From assembly GCA_016176745.1 (NCBI GenBank), contig JACOWO010000082.1:1-5283 (forward strand): 5,283 bases of DNA. Direction: 5' to 3'. The DNA comes from Nitrosopumilales archaeon. Lineage in GTDB: Archaea > Thermoproteota > Nitrososphaeria > Nitrososphaerales > Nitrosopumilaceae. The position numbers and the translations under genes are program-made. The notes under the pieces are model-generated. The model did no database searches, was not told the origin of the DNA, and saw only the letters and a list, made by a program, of their open reading frames with translations. Position 1 is the first letter of the stretch. The number at the start of each line of letters is the position of its first letter. Shown piece after piece: positions 5,283 through 5,283 of this stretch.

Positions 5283-5283
5283 C

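Overview
The window is an AT-rich stretch of archaeal chromosome, most likely from an ammonia-oxidising thaumarchaeote (Nitrososphaerota, Nitrosopumilales-like). Three things point there. The thiamine gene is an archaeal ThiD-ThiN fusion. The glycolytic gene is the archaeal-type, cofactor-independent phosphoglycerate mutase, and its protein reads like thaumarchaeal homologues as I remember them (no search was run). Several genes start directly about 26 bases after an A/T-rich TATA-like box with no Shine-Dalgarno, as expected for leaderless archaeal transcripts. Coding density is high, and no gap exceeds about 150 bases.

Layout. Bases 1-1172 (+): 3' part of a thiD-thiN fusion, cut by the window edge. 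Bases 1232-1933 and 1943-2380 (+): a probable two-gene operon of a sugar-phosphate nucleotidyltransferase and a eukaryotic-style glucosamine-6-phosphate N-acetyltransferase (GNA1 type). Bases 2377-2799 (-): a small four-helix membrane protein of unknown function, converging on the acetyltransferase so that the two stop codons overlap in the tetranucleotide TTAG. Bases 2841-3857 (-): a galactose-1-phosphate uridylyltransferase-like (GalT/HIT superfamily) protein. Bases 3858-4008: a 151-base divergent promoter region. Bases 4009-5274 (+): apgM, complete, followed by a short T run at the window edge.

How the genes fit together. The content is mainly core metabolism: thiamine phosphate synthesis, nucleotide-sugar synthesis and glycolysis/gluconeogenesis. 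The nucleotidyltransferase/GNA1 pair could supply an activated N-acetylated amino sugar (for example UDP-GlcNAc), doing with two separate, differently ordered enzymes what the bacterial bifunctional GlmU does with one. The GalT-like protein also acts on sugar-1-phosphates or nucleotides, but its true substrate is open because the residue after the HPH motif departs from the family pattern.

I found no mobile element, CRISPR array, tRNA, rRNA or defence system, and no clear undescribed multi-gene system. The points most worth a second look are the GNA1-type acetyltransferase pairing, the HPHxN active site in the GalT-like enzyme, and the overlapping convergent gene ends whose terminator also encodes a lysine-rich tail.
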